Counted from the first letter of the stretch, positions 34,526-43,785 are shown. The stretch: 64,000 nt of DNA from Candidatus Galacturonatibacter soehngenii (GCF_008830185.1 NZ_WAGX01000004.1:620001-684000), one strand, 5' to 3'. Numbers and translations: made by a program. The notes: generated by a model not told the origin, from the sequence alone.

Positions 34526-34720
34526 TTATCTTACCTTACCTTTCCAAAGTGTATTCGTAACCATATAGATAATTTGCACTTTTTACCACATAACTTATTA
34601 CAATTTTATCATAATTAGGTTGATAAATCATTAAAAATCCTTTACGATATTCAAACAAACCTTGTCAAATTTAAGCTAGTTACATCTTTTCTTTTGAATC
34701 AGCAAAATATTTAAGAAAAT

Positions 34721-34747
34721 TTGACTTTTTGAAGTATTTGCTATAAT
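34721..34747 (+). promoter_or_regulatory. Promoter-like sequence of the HAD phosphatase gene
   Basis: -35 TTGACT (34721-34726) and -10 TATAAT (34742-34747) with 15 bp spacing (16 if TTTGAC is taken as -35), 38 bp before the ATG. Spacing is slightly short for sigma-A. Confidence 0.5.
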
Positions 34748-34784
34748 CTTAACATCATAAAATAAAGACGTAAAGGAGTATCTT

Positions 34785-35600
34785 ATGAGTTCAACTAAAA
34801 TTCTTTTTACTGATCTAGACGGCACACTACTCAATGACGAACGAAACATTTCTTATCAAAATAAACAAGCAATACAAAAAGCACTCGATCAAAATCATAA
34901 AGTTGTAGTTACCACAGGCCGCCCCCTTCCAAGTGCTCTTCTATTAATAGAAGAATTGGGATTAGCAAAAGAAGGGTGCTTTGCTATTACATATAACGGC
35001 GGACTTATTTACGATTGCGGTACAAAAAAAGCAATTGCAAAGTCAACTATTCCTCTTGAATATGTTTATCATATATTTGACATAGCAAAAGCACACGGCG
35101 TACATTGTCATACCTATTCAGATGAAGGTGTAATATCTGAACATCTTACGAAAGAGCTGGAGCGTTATTGTGAAAATATTAAGATATCATATGAAATAAT
35201 AAAAGATATTAAAACAGCTCCAATTGAAAGTCCTGTAAAAACCATTATGATCGATTTTGCTGGCAAAGAGCATTTAGAAACAATCAAAGAGGAACTAAAG
35301 CCTTGGTGCGTTAATAAAGTTAATTGCCACTTTTCTAATCCATATTTACTTGAATTTGGTCCACTTGAAGCAACCAAAGGCAATGCCCTTACATTTCTAT
35401 GTGATTACTTAAACATACCAATTGAGAACTCAATCGCTGCTGGTGATGAAGAAAACGATATCTCAATGCTTCAAGCTGCTGGAATCGGGGTTGCAATGGC
35501 GAATGCCTCAGATGAAATCAAAAAATATGGTGATTATATCACAACAAATAACAATAATAATCATGGTATTGCGGAAATCATAGAAAAATTTTTATTATAA
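34785..35600 (+). CDS. Cof-type HAD-IIB hydrolase
   Basis: 271 residues with motif I FTDLDGTLLNDE (nucleophile D10, acid D12), motif II TTGRP, a type IIB cap, and motif IV AAGDEENDISMLQAAG. Members dephosphorylate sugar phosphates, flavin or pyridoxal phosphate, and here the substrate is unknown. It is followed 66 bp later by an AraC-type regulator and ClpP in the same direction. Confidence 0.9.
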   Translation: MSSTKILFTDLDGTLLNDERNISYQNKQAIQKALDQNHKVVVTTGRPLPSALLLIEELGLAKEGCFAITYNGGLIYDCGTKKAIAKSTIPLEYVYHIFDIAKAHGVHCHTYSDEGVISEHLTKELERYCENIKISYEIIKDIKTAPIESPVKTIMIDFAGKEHLETIKEELKPWCVNKVNCHFSNPYLLEFGPLEATKGNALTFLCDYLNIPIENSIAAGDEENDISMLQAAGIGVAMANASDEIKKYGDYITTNNNNNHGIAEIIEKFLL

Positions 35601-35665
35601 AAAAGCATTTTCTATTAAGACAGCATAAGCTACACTTGCTATGATAGAGAAAAGGAGGCGATTAT

Positions 35666-36079
35666 TTGAAAAAAAATTATGATATTGTAGAAAAAGTCAT
35701 TCACTATATGGAAGAAAACTTGGATGAAGAGCTTACTCTAGATACAATTTCTAAGCATGTTGGATATTCTAAATTTCATTTGAATCGAATTTTTACAGAA
35801 GTAACTGGATATACCATGCACAAATTTATCCAATCAAGACGTCTTTATCTTGCAGCAAGAAAGCTTACCACAACTACTACACCAATTGCGCAGATTGCAT
35901 TGGAGGCTGGATATCATTCACAACAAGCCTTCACTCTTGCCTTTCGTCAAATATATCAGTATCCACCGCAAACCTATCGAAAATTAGCATCGACGGTTCT
36001 ATCTGTTCCTTCCTTTAATCAAAGTCATGCTAAACAATCATCCAAAATCTCGTATGCTTGGGAGGTGTTGGCCGCTTGA
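35666..36079 (+). CDS. AraC-type regulator consisting only of the DNA-binding domain
   Basis: 137 residues starting at a TTG with AAAGGAGG 7 bp before it. Two helix-turn-helix units make up almost the whole protein (about 8-105: [21 protein letters not shown] and [22 protein letters not shown]). There is no ligand-binding domain, as in SoxS/MarA-type stress regulators. Its last four bases overlap the start of clpP (TTGA), so the two are translationally coupled, an unusual partnership suggesting it regulates protein quality control or its own operon. Confidence 0.85.
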   Translation: MKKNYDIVEKVIHYMEENLDEELTLDTISKHVGYSKFHLNRIFTEVTGYTMHKFIQSRRLYLAARKLTTTTTPIAQIALEAGYHSQQAFTLAFRQIYQYPPQTYRKLASTVLSVPSFNQSHAKQSSKISYAWEVLAA

Positions 36080-36666
36080 GTACGGTTCCTTATGTAATTG
36101 AACAAACCAGCCGCGGCGAACGTAGCTATGATATTTATTCCAGACTGCTGGCGGATCGAATTATTTTTTTAGGCGAAGAGGTTAACAATACTTCTGCAAG
36201 CTTAATTACTGCACAATTACTTTTTTTAGAAGCAAGTGACCCAAACAAAGATATTAACTTATATCTAAATTGCCCTGGTGGCTCAGTTACGGCTGGCCTA
36301 GCAATTTATGATACGATGCGCTACATTAAATGTGATGTGTCAACTATATGCATCGGCCTGGCGGCAAGCTTTGGAGCTTTTCTATTAGCAGGTGGTACAA
36401 AAGGAAAACGCTTTGCCTTGCCAAATGCTGAAATTATGATACACCAACCTGCCGTTCACGGAAATGGTATTCAAGGTCAGGCAAGTGATATCAAAATCAT
36501 GTCTGATCATATGCAAAAAAGTAAAGAACGTTTGAATCGTATCATGGCAGAAAATACAGGACATACGATAAAAGACATTGAAAGAGACACAGAAAGAGAC
36601 TATTTTATGAGTGCTAAGGAAGCCTTTTCTTATGGAATCATTGATTCCGTTATAACTAATCGCTAG
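36076..36666 (+). CDS. clpP: ATP-dependent Clp protease proteolytic subunit
   Basis: 196 residues starting at TTG 36076, with GGAGGTG 8 bp upstream inside the AraC-type gene. The protein then begins [22 protein letters not shown], the usual ClpP N-terminus. Catalytic triad: S98 in LAASFG, H123 in MIHQP and D171 in ERDTERD. It forms the tetradecameric peptidase chamber with Clp ATPases. It is not next to clpX or tig as in many genomes, so it may be an additional ClpP copy. A TepA-like relative is at 17087-17899. Confidence 0.93.
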   Translation: MSTVPYVIEQTSRGERSYDIYSRLLADRIIFLGEEVNNTSASLITAQLLFLEASDPNKDINLYLNCPGGSVTAGLAIYDTMRYIKCDVSTICIGLAASFGAFLLAGGTKGKRFALPNAEIMIHQPAVHGNGIQGQASDIKIMSDHMQKSKERLNRIMAENTGHTIKDIERDTERDYFMSAKEAFSYGIIDSVITNR

Positions 36667-36704
36667 CTTTTTAACCTTTACTATTGTTCCTAGGTAAGCT
36701 TCAT

Positions 36705-36747
36705 GTAAAATGCTGATTTTTCATTTAGTAATCAATCAGCATTTTAC
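36705..36747. terminator. Bidirectional terminator between clpP and the ABC exporter
   Basis: Perfect 14-bp stem GTAAAATGCTGATT (36705-36718) with its complement at 36734-36747 and AT-rich tails on both sides; the flanking genes converge. Confidence 0.85.
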
Positions 36748-36794
36748 ACAACAGTTTCTACGACACGCTATCTCAAAAGAATCTATCTTTCTTC

Positions 36795-38480
36795 TTACTT
36801 TTTCAAATGATAAAACTGATAAAATTTTTCTTTCTTAGATAGAAGCTCATCTATTTGTCCATACTCTTCTACCTTTCCATTTTCCATGTAAAGTATTTCA
36901 TCGTACAGACTTAAAATATCGTAATTCATATTATGGGTAATTGTAATCAATGTTAAATCATTAACTTCTAATAAGCTTTTCTCAATATCATAAGCATTTT
37001 GCATATCAACCGCTGATGTTCCCTCATCCAAAATCAAAATCGGTTTTTTCCGAATCAAGGCTCTAGCTACTGCAATTCGCTGTTTTTGTCCACCTGAAAG
37101 ATTTTTCCCATTTTCTCCAACCAGAGTTGAAATACCATCGGTTAAACTCCCCAAAAACTGTGTTACACCACTTTTATCCAAAGCATCTGCTAGTTCTTCT
37201 TCGGTATACGTTTCATATAGACATATATTTTCTCTTACACTCTCATCAAACATGTAAACACTTTGATGTATCGTCGAAATCATTCGATTTAACTCTTGTA
37301 TTTTTAGCTCCATAAGATTGTTATCATCATAAGAAATCTTCCCTTGATAATCTGAATAATATCCTGTTAGGAGTTTTACTAGAGTCGATTTTCCACATCC
37401 ACTTTTTCCAACAATTGCGTATTTTTTATTTTTGTGTATAGAAAGATTCAACCCATTTAAAACTGGCTGATTTTCTTTATAAGAAAAAGTAACATCCTCC
37501 ATATTTATCTTATCCTCAAAGGAAGAAAGAATTTTATCGCCAAATAAGTCCTCTTGGTACTCTATCAATGCATCAATTCGTTTTATCACTGGAGTGATTC
37601 CACTGATTTTAGGAATATTTTGTAAAATTATCATAACAGGTGATACAAAGGTTGCGGATAACTGGATCAATGCAACTAAGGTACCTGCTGTTATTTCTCC
37701 TTTTATAATCAGATAAGCACCTATAAACATCCCAGAAAATTGTGTAAGAAAAGCAAGTATCTCTGAAACACCTTCGTTAAGTGACAATAGCTGCTCAACA
37801 TGAAACCTAGTATCTGTAAATCTTTTGTTTTCATGCTCAAACTCTTTCTTTATCTTTTCTTCCATTTGATATGATTTAATCACTTCATACCCTAGAAAAT
37901 AATCCTTTAACTTTTGCGTAAACGAAGAATTTTGATGTGAAAAAGTTTCCTGCCTTCTTTGTAGGGCATTGCCTAAAATACTAGGAACCAGAATCATTAC
38001 AACAATGCAACCAATTAAGCATAACATAATTGTTGGACTAATTTCAAAAAGTAGTTTTAGAGTCATGATAAACATGACCAAATACTGTAAGACTAGTAAC
38101 AAGGGATTCAAGAAATTCTCTTCTATTAGTTTGATGTCATTTGTAGTAGCCGATAAGTAATCGGCAGTATTTACATCATGGAACGCTTTTGCATTTCTTT
38201 GAAATATTCCATAAAAGGTTCTTTGTCGAAGTCCTTTTGTGACCAGACATACTAGCTTCTTGCTGGATAGAGAATACAAAAAGCTAATGAAACTTAGCAA
38301 TACAATATAAAAAATCGATAAAACTAGCATCTTTTGAAAAGAAGCCATATTGCCTATTAAGGCTATGTCTATTACTTTTTGAAGAATCCTCGCTAGATAT
38401 ACTGCTAGCCATGAATGAATCACACTAAAGAACACGGTAAGAACAATGAATGGCATATTTTTTTTAAGACATAGTTTCAA
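36795..38480 (-). CDS. ABC exporter, fused membrane and ATPase domains
   Basis: A 561-residue half-transporter. Six membrane helices occupy about 1-300 and the nucleotide-binding domain about 330-561, with Walker A GKSGCGKST, the signature NLSGGQKQRIAVARAL and Walker B PILILDEGTSAVD (glutamate next to the aspartate; EGTSAVD form). It should work as a homodimer because no second half is adjacent. The upstream ArsR-type regulator and palindromes in the promoter suggest ligand-induced expression. Substrate unknown: drugs, peptides or lipids are all possible. Confidence 0.88.
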   Translation of the reverse strand: MKLCLKKNMPFIVLTVFFSVIHSWLAVYLARILQKVIDIALIGNMASFQKMLVLSIFYIVLLSFISFLYSLSSKKLVCLVTKGLRQRTFYGIFQRNAKAFHDVNTADYLSATTNDIKLIEENFLNPLLLVLQYLVMFIMTLKLLFEISPTIMLCLIGCIVVMILVPSILGNALQRRQETFSHQNSSFTQKLKDYFLGYEVIKSYQMEEKIKKEFEHENKRFTDTRFHVEQLLSLNEGVSEILAFLTQFSGMFIGAYLIIKGEITAGTLVALIQLSATFVSPVMIILQNIPKISGITPVIKRIDALIEYQEDLFGDKILSSFEDKINMEDVTFSYKENQPVLNGLNLSIHKNKKYAIVGKSGCGKSTLVKLLTGYYSDYQGKISYDDNNLMELKIQELNRMISTIHQSVYMFDESVRENICLYETYTEEELADALDKSGVTQFLGSLTDGISTLVGENGKNLSGGQKQRIAVARALIRKKPILILDEGTSAVDMQNAYDIEKSLLEVNDLTLITITHNMNYDILSLYDEILYMENGKVEEYGQIDELLSKKEKFYQFYHLKK

Positions 38481-38507
38481 ATTGTTTTCTCCTTTATTTG
38501 ATTATAA

Positions 38508-38565
38508 TCTAATATATTAGATATATAACGTATCATATAATTATATATATGTCAAATATATTTGA
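38508..38565. promoter_or_regulatory. Cluster of palindromes in the ABC exporter promoter
   Basis: Two perfect 14-bp palindromes, TCTAATATATTAGA (38508-38521) and TCAAATATATTTGA (38552-38565), with further dyad AT sequence between them and an overlapping TTTGAT/ATCAAA. Their position 28-85 bp upstream of the exporter start fits operators for the adjacent ArsR-type regulator. Confidence 0.55.
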
Positions 38566-38604
38566 TTGATATCAAATATAAATAGGTTGCTAATTATGAT
38601 TCTA

Positions 38605-38655
38605 AAAATGGCTGTCGCACTTAATAATTAAATTTATCAAGTGCAACAGCCATTT
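38605..38655 (-). terminator. Intrinsic terminator of the ArsR-type gene
   Basis: AAAATGGCTGTCGCACTT (38605-38622) pairs with the segment at 38639-38655 with one mismatch, and TTTTTA follows on the minus strand. Confidence 0.8.
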
Positions 38656-38663
38656 CATTTATC

Positions 38664-39677
38664 TTATATCATTGTTTGTTCCAATTCTTTGAAAAACTCT
38701 TTTATATTTTCCCTTTGTAAATGATAATATACTTTTCCATCTTTTTTTTCTACATCAACAAAACCACAATTAAGCAAGGCATTCATATGATGAGACATGG
38801 TAGCTGGGGTTAAACCTAAATGTTGTGCTATTTCCAAATTATATTTGGGGCTTGTTTTAAGCGATGTAATAATTTCTAATTTACTGTTATCACTTAATGC
38901 CTTTAATTTCATAAGTAGTTCTTCTTTGGAATGCTTTACATTTCTACCGTATGTCATAAGTAAACCGCTAAGTAATCCATAGTAACATCTATCTTCTAAA
39001 ATAATTTGTGTGACTGGAAATATTAGTGTTGGATAAATAACGGATGCTTCCGTGAGCTTGTCCTTTAATGGGTAAAATGTTTTAACCGAAAGCATATATT
39101 GGTTCAATAACTTTTTTAAAGGCTTGTCGATATCTTTTATAACCGATTCATATATCTCTAAGTTGGTATTTACCTTATCTATTAATTTACCTATATATTT
39201 CTTTGGTTCTTGCATGATTTGAAGCAATTTCCATTTAGCATTATCTTCTAATTCAACTTTTTCGATAAATTGAATGATTTGATCTAAGGATTCTATTGGT
39301 TCTAAGACAAATTCATCCTCTAGACCAGATTTTGAAATCTTAACAATTTGCTCATTTATGATAGAATCTGTTAAGGAGTCTTTTCTAGACAGCCACTCCT
39401 TATTTTCAACCAAAAGAAATAGTAAGATTAAAAAAAAATTAGAATCTGTTTCGTTAAAAAAAATATCTTCCTCATTGTTTACTATATTTTTTTTAAACAA
39501 GTTAACATATTTTTCAAATATCTTTAAATTCTTGGCATAAAACTGCTCACCATCAAAGCCCAAATCTGTAATCCCTTTTATGATTTCATCCTTTAATTTA
39601 TCAAAGTTGTAACTAGTATAAAGAAGTCCCATTGTTTCAACTACCGGATCTAACTCACAAAATACTTTTTCTTCCAT
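38664..39677 (-). CDS. ArsR-type transcriptional regulator with large N-terminal domain
   Basis: 337 residues. The last 80 residues are an ArsR/SmtB winged helix (LKALSDNSKLEIITSLK, then TPATMSHHMNALLNCGFVDVEKKDGKVYYHL). The first 250 residues are helical and acidic with no recognised motif, probably the sensing domain. The frame opens at a GTG at 39683, but GAGG spacing favours the ATG at 39677. It precedes the ABC exporter and is separated from it by a terminator and palindromic sites. Confidence 0.85.
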   Translation of the reverse strand: MEEKVFCELDPVVETMGLLYTSYNFDKLKDEIIKGITDLGFDGEQFYAKNLKIFEKYVNLFKKNIVNNEEDIFFNETDSNFFLILLFLLVENKEWLSRKDSLTDSIINEQIVKISKSGLEDEFVLEPIESLDQIIQFIEKVELEDNAKWKLLQIMQEPKKYIGKLIDKVNTNLEIYESVIKDIDKPLKKLLNQYMLSVKTFYPLKDKLTEASVIYPTLIFPVTQIILEDRCYYGLLSGLLMTYGRNVKHSKEELLMKLKALSDNSKLEIITSLKTSPKYNLEIAQHLGLTPATMSHHMNALLNCGFVDVEKKDGKVYYHLQRENIKEFFKELEQTMI

Positions 39678-39798
39678 TGCCACACCTCAACCTTTTCCTA
39701 TCCTATCCGTACTATTTGATGACCATCTAATTTATTATACTTTAACGATTTTGTAATGGCAAGTACAACCTCTATTCAATAAAAACAACCATGCACTC

Positions 39799-40467
39799 TT
39801 AATTTGTGACCGTATCAAGTCCTACTTCTTCCATTTTCTCAACTGACATGGTCTCAATATAATAAAACTGACCGCTTTCATCTTCATCTTGACGTAATAT
39901 TCCCTTAACTTTAATCCAATCCTGCCCAGACACCAACTGTGTTAAGTCCTCCTTGGTATAAAACTCAAAGCATACGTAGCCACCTTGACAATATGGGCAA
40001 GTTGGACCATATCTACCTACAAATAAATATGGTAAATAATCGGCTATATAATATCCTTCTATCTCCACTGTCTTGCCTTCGTATTCTTCAAAGTTCATAT
40101 ACCAATCATTAATTTGTGTGGAATAATATTCATCTCCAACAACGATATCAATATTAGACTCATCAAAATGTTCTCTGTCTTTTTCAATGTCACAGTTATA
40201 ATTAAGAGAAGAATGAGGCTTTTTCTTGGTTTCAAGTAAACCAAACTGATTTGAGTCTGTGGTATTTCCGTCGTTGTTTGTACTTACTTCGCTCTGACCA
40301 AGCTCTGTTACCTCATCCATATTTTTAGTATCCGTTTTGCTTTCTTGAGAACTTACTGTTTCATTCTGTGTCATTTTGGAATTATTCGTTGAAGTATCTG
40401 CCACACTACATCCACTTATCAAAAATATAACACCCATTAGGATAATACTTTGTTTATAACAATTCAT
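39799..40467 (-). CDS. Lipoprotein with OB-fold-like and CPYC region
   Basis: 222 residues. Signal peptide with lipobox ISGC (residues 17-20), a Ser/Thr/Asp-rich linker to about 75, then a domain with the block YEGKTVEIEGYYIAD, a CPYCQGGYVCFEF segment (three cysteines) and the block DWIKVKGILRQDED. This resembles the OB-like domain of YcgQ/TIGR03943-type proteins linked to metal transport. It lies beyond an IS110 insertion from the zinc/manganese ABC operon and in the same direction, so it may once have been the last gene of that operon. Confidence 0.7.
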   Translation of the reverse strand: MNCYKQSIILMGVIFLISGCSVADTSTNNSKMTQNETVSSQESKTDTKNMDEVTELGQSEVSTNNDGNTTDSNQFGLLETKKKPHSSLNYNCDIEKDREHFDESNIDIVVGDEYYSTQINDWYMNFEEYEGKTVEIEGYYIADYLPYLFVGRYGPTCPYCQGGYVCFEFYTKEDLTQLVSGQDWIKVKGILRQDEDESGQFYYIETMSVEKMEEVGLDTVTN

Positions 40468-40556
40468 TTTTGCCTCCCATAATTATCTTAGTTTTTCTCT
40501 TGTTAACTCGCTTTTTCTTACTTTTTCATTTTTTTATAGAATAGCTTTCTTAGTCT

Positions 40557-40888
40557 ATGTCATTCCCCATGGCCTTAAATCATGGATATATGGATGTTTG
40601 GGGTTCACTTAATAAGACATCGTCCTATTTCGCTATGATTGGCCCTTCTATCTCCCCATGTCCTTACGGCAGCCTAACCTCCCATGTCATACTGGATCAC
40701 CTTTACTTCAGGGTCCTGAATTCCTTCGTTCTGCTTATCCATAAAGGGGCGTCATGATGCTCCTACGCTGAGTCTGTGCTCTGATGGAAAAAAATCTGAC
40801 TTCGGCTCTCTATGTTTTATTTGTATCTTTCTTGCTGTTTTCTTCAGCGCCTTTCGGCGGACGTCTTCCTGAATGCTACAGTTTCTTC
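40557..40888 (-). other. Non-coding 3' region of the IS110 element, candidate guide-RNA region
   Basis: 332 bp downstream of the transposase stop without a supported gene. It has GC-rich stem candidates such as CGCC-TTTC-GGCG (40848-40859) and a T-rich stretch. IS110-family elements are known to encode a bridge (seek) RNA in a non-coding end, and in the IS1111 subgroup this is the transposase-distal end. Size and position fit, but no RNA structure was computed. Confidence 0.35.
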
Positions 40889-42166
40889 TTATGCTGCTAC
40901 TGACTGTCTGTGTATATCAGACATCATCTTTTGTGCATCATACGACACTCCTTTGGTCAAAATAGCATAGAAGATTCGGATCAGCTTACAGCTGATGGCT
41001 ATCACTGATTGTTTCTTTTTCAATGGATTATTCGCTCTGGTTGTATAATACTCATGCAATGCACGAAACTCTGGATTTGTAGCTATCAGTGGGATTGCCG
41101 CATTGAACAGTACAGCTCGTAACTTACTTCGACCTCGTTTACTTATGGTCGTCTGTCCTTTATGCTTTCCCGAACTATTTTCCCTTAATGAGAGTCCTGC
41201 CAGCTTTTGTATCTGTCGTGGTGATTCGAAACGTCTCGCATCACCTACCTCAGCCAGAAATCCAGCAACAGTGATAATTCCTATACCTTTGATGGCAAGC
41301 ATCTGCTCGCTTTCGGGTATCTTTTTGCACAGGCTTTCTATTTCATCCATAACGGATTCAAGCTGTGCCTTTTTGTAATCATAATCCTGAAGCAGTAGTT
41401 TCATTTCATACTCAGCAGCCGAAGATCCTTTCTTTAAGCCTATGCTTCGCTTTGCTGTTTCACACAGGGTCGTTGCCCTTTTCATTCCAACAGCTCTCAG
41501 CTTTGCATCACGCCAGATTTGATTTATTTTCTCGGCTCCGAGTTCCACGATTGCTTCCGGTGTACAAACTGTTTTCAGCAGTAACATACTGCTTTGTGAT
41601 TCATAGTCTCCGAATACATCACTGTATTCCGGAAAATATATGGCAAACCATCTGGCAAATCTGTTTTTGATCTGGGTAAGTTCCCTGATCAGTCTCTTCC
41701 GATTGGATGCCATAATTCGTAAATCTGCATACACACCATCCGGCGTATATGGTGCTGAATATCTTCCCTCAATAACGAGTTTTGCTATTACCTTGGGATC
41801 CTTGTTGTCGTTTTTACTTTGGCTGTTGTCATCCAGTTCCTTGGTCTGCTTTACCGCATAAGGGTTAACCATAACCAGGAGGAGGCTTTCATCTTCAAGA
41901 TAAGCGCCAAGGTCAAACCAGTAATGACCTGTTGGTTCGATACCTACAATAACATCTGATTTTTTATTCTTGTCCTGTATCCACCTCATCCAGTTCTTGA
42001 AGCTTTCAAAACCTTCTCTGCTGTTGCTAAATTTAAAGACCTTCCCTAATTCGATGCCTCGCCAGTCAAAAGCTCTGGCGTATTGTGTTGTACTTCCGAT
42101 ATCAATTCCAACTACCAAAGTTGATTCTTTTACTTGATTGATTTTCTGATTTTGTTTACAATTCAT
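40889..42166 (-). CDS. IS110-family transposase
   Basis: 425 residues. The N-terminal RuvC-like DEDD domain shows GIDIGSTTQYARAF (first aspartate), VGIEPTGHYW (glutamate) and NKDPKVIAKL (late acidic residues). The C-terminal IS116/IS110/IS902 domain shows LLAIKGIGIITVAGFLAEVG, then GLSLRENSSGKHKGQ with the serine-containing motif and ISKRGRSKLRAVLF. Full length with no stops, so it may be active. Codon use is more GC-rich than in neighbouring genes, as expected for acquired DNA. Confidence 0.93.
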   Translation of the reverse strand: MNCKQNQKINQVKESTLVVGIDIGSTTQYARAFDWRGIELGKVFKFSNSREGFESFKNWMRWIQDKNKKSDVIVGIEPTGHYWFDLGAYLEDESLLLVMVNPYAVKQTKELDDNSQSKNDNKDPKVIAKLVIEGRYSAPYTPDGVYADLRIMASNRKRLIRELTQIKNRFARWFAIYFPEYSDVFGDYESQSSMLLLKTVCTPEAIVELGAEKINQIWRDAKLRAVGMKRATTLCETAKRSIGLKKGSSAAEYEMKLLLQDYDYKKAQLESVMDEIESLCKKIPESEQMLAIKGIGIITVAGFLAEVGDARRFESPRQIQKLAGLSLRENSSGKHKGQTTISKRGRSKLRAVLFNAAIPLIATNPEFRALHEYYTTRANNPLKKKQSVIAISCKLIRIFYAILTKGVSYDAQKMMSDIHRQSVAA

Positions 42167-42296
42167 TTGTGAGTGTCTCCTTTGAACGATGATTATTTAA
42201 CCTGCCAGTTAACAATCATTATTCTATGGGTGACGCTCATTTTTTGCAAACCTGTCATTTGTTACTTAACAGGAATGCTCCTATAAAGCATTTACT

Positions 42297-43112
42297 TTAT
42301 GCCTTTCTCAACTTTTCAATCAATACAAAGAATAAAAATACAGCCAAATTAACTATTACAACACTTGCTCCAGCTGGAGTGGAAAATCGATAGGAACCTA
42401 TGATTCCGATTACAAAACAAACTACGGAAAGGATACCCGATAAAATAACAACGCCAAAAAACGTCTTTACCACTCTCATTGAAGTCAGTGCTGGAAAAAT
42501 AATCAAGCTCGATATTAACATAGCACCCATCATTCTCATTCCCAGTACAATCGTAACTGCAGTTAAAACAGCAAGCATGGAATGATAAAAATTTACATTG
42601 ACTCCTGTTGCATTTGCAAATGTTTCATCAAACGTTACTGCAAATATCTTATGATAACAAAAAATAAATAAGAGAATGACTACGATTGATAAAAAGATAC
42701 TTAATTTAACATCTTTTTGGCTCATTGCAAGTATACTTCCAAACATATAACCACACACATCTGTATTCAGTCCTGTTGTCAAAGCAGTTACAATTACGCC
42801 AACGGCTAGAGAAGCTGAGGATACAAGGGCAATCGCTGCATCACTTCTTATTCTTGAATTCTGGGTAATGCGAAGCAAGAAAAAAGCTGCAATAATAACG
42901 ACTGGAATGGAAACCTCCAGTGGTGCTAAACCAAATGCCAAAGCAATAGATAATGCTCCATAGGAAACATGGGAAAGTCCATCCCCTATCATAGAATATC
43001 GTTTTAGCACAAGGCTTACTCCAAGCAATGCAGAACACAATGACACCATGATTCCTACTTCAAAAGCTCTTTGCATAAATGGGTACGAAAGCATTTCAAA
43101 TAAAAGTTTCAT
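42297..43112 (-). CDS. Zinc/manganese ABC transporter permease (AdcB/ZnuB/MntB family)
   Basis: 271 residues with eight hydrophobic segments of the ABC-3 family (LVLKRYSMIGDGLSHVSYGALSIAL, and MRMMGAMLISSLIIFPA). The start at 43112 has GGAGGTAAAAAAG before it, inside the end of the ATPase gene. An IS110 element lies a few bases beyond its stop. The permease passes a divalent metal, most likely zinc, delivered by the lipoprotein encoded at 43782-44750. Confidence 0.88.
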   Translation of the reverse strand: MKLLFEMLSYPFMQRAFEVGIMVSLCSALLGVSLVLKRYSMIGDGLSHVSYGALSIALAFGLAPLEVSIPVVIIAAFFLLRITQNSRIRSDAAIALVSSASLAVGVIVTALTTGLNTDVCGYMFGSILAMSQKDVKLSIFLSIVVILLFIFCYHKIFAVTFDETFANATGVNVNFYHSMLAVLTAVTIVLGMRMMGAMLISSLIIFPALTSMRVVKTFFGVVILSGILSVVCFVIGIIGSYRFSTPAGASVVIVNLAVFLFFVLIEKLRKA

Positions 43113-43785
43113 CTTTTTTACCTCCAAGTTCGAGATACCAACTATCTTTTTTCATATGCAACACTTTATCCGCCTGTACCAAAGCGTTTTGTATATCATG
43201 TGAAATCATTAGGATTGCCATGTTTCTTTTTTCATTTATCTCTTTTAAATTAGAGTACAAGTCCTTAGCCGCTTCTGGATCTAGACCTGATACAGGTTCA
43301 TCTAAAACAAGAAAATGATTAGATGCACACAAAGCTCTTGCCAGTAGAACTCGTTGCTGTTGTCCTCCAGATAACTCGCGATAACATTTATTTTTCAAAT
43401 CAAGAATACGAAGTAAATCCATATTTTTCATTGCTTCTTTTTTCTCTGCCAAAGAATAAAAGGGGCGTTTGTTTGCCCTATTTAAAAAACCTGAAATAAC
43501 AACTTCATATACACTAGCTGGAAAATCCCTTTGTACTCTCGTTTGTTGAGGTAAATAACCAATCCCTCCCTTACCTTTCATATCCTTTATGACTCTTCCA
43601 GATATTGGTGTAAGTAAACCTAATATTGTCTTAATTAATGTACTTTTTCCTACACCATTTTCTCCAATCACTGTAATGTAATCTCCCTCATATATCTCCA
43701 AATTAAAATCCTTTACAATTGGTTTGTTATCATAACCAATCCACAAATTTTCACAAGAAAGTATTCGTTTCTTCTCAAGCATCAT
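43096..43785 (-). CDS. Zinc/manganese ABC transporter ATPase (AdcC/ZnuC family)
   Basis: 229 residues. Walker A GENGVGKST, the GYLPQQTRVQRDFPASVYEVV segment typical of Zn/Mn ATPases, signature LSGGQQQRVLLARAL and Walker B FLVLDEPVSGLDP with a switch histidine in ISHDIQ. Its start overlaps the binding-protein stop (ATGA) and it overlaps the permease start, so the three are one operon. Confidence 0.9.
   Translation of the reverse strand: MMLEKKRILSCENLWIGYDNKPIVKDFNLEIYEGDYITVIGENGVGKSTLIKTILGLLTPISGRVIKDMKGKGGIGYLPQQTRVQRDFPASVYEVVISGFLNRANKRPFYSLAEKKEAMKNMDLLRILDLKNKCYRELSGGQQQRVLLARALCASNHFLVLDEPVSGLDPEAAKDLYSNLKEINEKRNMAILMISHDIQNALVQADKVLHMKKDSWYLELGGKKDETFI

Larger units (their letters stand above)
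40557..42283 (-). mobile_element. IS110-family insertion sequence
   Basis: Holds one DEDD transposase gene plus flanking non-coding DNA that is more GC-rich than the surroundings, from about 40557 to about 42283. Ends are uncertain because IS110 elements lack terminal inverted repeats. A 9-bp direct repeat ATGCTCCTA occurs at 40757-40765 and 42275-42283. If it marks the ends, the element is about 1.53 kb. The more GC-rich DNA to about 40557 suggests a longer 3' end. Confidence 0.75.
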
